64,000 nucleotides of DNA, taken from positions 186,001-250,000 of the forward strand of contig NZ_BMYK01000005.1 of the NCBI RefSeq assembly GCF_014652235.1. The letters run 5' to 3'. Positions 63,353 to 64,000 of this stretch are shown piece after piece. Position 1 is the first letter of the stretch; each line of letters begins with the position of its first letter. The notes beneath the pieces were generated by a model, which had not been told where the DNA came from, made no database searches, and saw only the letters and a program-made list of their open reading frames with translations. The DNA is from Pseudorhodoferax aquiterrae. GTDB taxonomy: Bacteria; Pseudomonadota; Gammaproteobacteria; Burkholderiales; Burkholderiaceae_C. The translations under genes and the position numbers were made by a program.

Positions 63353-64000
63353 CGAGCATCTCCAGAAAATTCGAATGGGCGAGTTCGTCGTAGTGGCGCA
63401 CGGCCGCGATCACGTGCGGGCCGGCGAGTTCTTCGGCGCTGTGGGTGCTGCACACGGCCACGGCGCGCATGCCGCCGCGGCGCGCGGCTTCGATGCCGAA
63501 GGGCGCGTCCTCGAACACGATGCAGCGTTCGGGCGCCGCGCCGATGCGGCGCGCGGCTTCCAGGAAGATGGCTGGCGTGGGCTTGCCCGAGAGGCCCTCG
63601 TCGCCGCCGACGATGGCCAGGGGCAGCGGGTCCATCCCCAGGCGCGACATCACGAATGCGATGTTGTGCTTGTCGCCCGCGGTACCCACCGCCAGCTTGA
63701 GCCCGCGCGCCGCCGCGTGGCGCGCGAACGCCGTGAAGCCCGCCACCTCGCGGAATTCGGCTGCGAACAGCGCGCGGTAGATCTCTTCCTTCTCGTGCAC
63801 GAAGGCCAGGGCGTCGGCCTCGGCCAGCGGACGGCCGAAGACCTCGGCCATGCACTCCACGCCGGTGCGGCCCGTGGTGCGCGCGAGGATTTCGGCCGCT
63901 TCCATCTGGATGCCGTGCCGGCGGCAGAACGCCACCCAGGACTTCGCATGCCAGGGCATGGAGTCGACCATGGTGCCGTCCATGTCGAAGATCAGGGCCT
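63336..64000 (-). CDS. HAD-superfamily phosphatase (phosphoglucomutase-like), N-terminus beyond right edge
   Basis: At least 220 codons; the frame is open to the right edge and reads ALIFDMDGTMVDS there, so the true start lies beyond base 64000. HAD motifs: I DMDGT, II VGTAG (Thr), III GKPTP (Lys) and IV FEDAPFGIEAA. An alpha-helical cap follows motif I (TTGRTGVECMAEVFGR), so subfamily IA, close to beta-phosphoglucomutase and sugar-phosphate phosphatases. Substrate unknown. It overlaps pepN by 17 bp. Confidence 0.92.
   Translation of the reverse strand, partial: ALIFDMDGTMVDSMPWHAKSWVAFCRRHGIQMEAAEILARTTGRTGVECMAEVFGRPLAEADALAFVHEKEEIYRALFAAEFREVAGFTAFARHAAARGLKLAVGTAGDKHNIAFVMSRLGMDPLPLAIVGGDEGLSGKPTPAIFLEAARRIGAAPERCIVFEDAPFGIEAARRGGMRAVAVCSTHSAEELAGPHVIAAVRHYDELAHSNFLEMLDVAIA

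Overview
The window is GC-rich chromosomal DNA from a betaproteobacterium, most likely order Burkholderiales, family Comamonadaceae. I base this on codon use, PHB-oligomer metabolism, the large Liv-type and Tct transporter families, and the gene content; genus cannot be settled from the sequence alone. Gene density is high and many neighbours overlap as ATGA or TGATG. Two AT-richer patches (about 27.0-28.06 kb and 29.1-29.5 kb) mark transferred DNA.

Layout. 1-1685: Tat-exported PhoX phosphatase (cut by the left edge) behind a Pho box. 1751-10044 (minus): a five-gene operon with a large transglutaminase/DUF2126 protein, a circularly permuted ATP-grasp/alpha-E fusion, a small transglutaminase, a RidA-like protein and an SDR lacking the usual Tyr/Lys. 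comEC (10165-12552, plus) separates it from a second set, with ATP-grasp and alpha-E as two genes (12636-15117). A large GGDEF/EAL sensor follows, then small envelope genes, an Hsp15-type RNA-binding protein and a PAS/sigma-54 activator. 21928-25452 encodes an unusual single chain with a DyP-type peroxidase domain and a cytochrome P450-like domain.

25.5-30.9 kb is a degraded polymorphic-toxin island: a frameshifted Rhs pseudogene ending in an HNH/WHH nuclease toxin, its SUKH immunity gene, an IS5-family element, the tail of a probable second toxin with a small membrane protein, Rhs scraps, and a multi-TM protein. 30922-33852 is a cyclase/ATPase/TPR regulator. 34174-40173 is a complete four-gene Wadjet (JetABCD) SMC plasmid-defence operon. 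A TctDE-like two-component system and TctBA transporter follow, without TctC.

44.5-50.3 kb is a nitrite assimilation operon (nirB, nirD, formate/nitrite-family channel, and a PP2C phosphatase/protein kinase) led by a textbook sigma-54 promoter, an NtrC-like palindrome and two hexaloop hairpins. 51.2-58.9 kb pairs a Liv-type ABC importer with a 3-hydroxybutyrate-oligomer hydrolase and an alpha/beta hydrolase, possibly also from a sigma-54 promoter. The right end carries tRNA-Thr(CGT), fbp, pepN and a HAD phosphatase cut by the right edge.

The strongest leads for new biology are the DyP-P450 fusion, the duplicated ATP-grasp/alpha-E/transglutaminase sets around comEC, the kinase/phosphatase embedded in the nitrite operon, and the layered toxin island.
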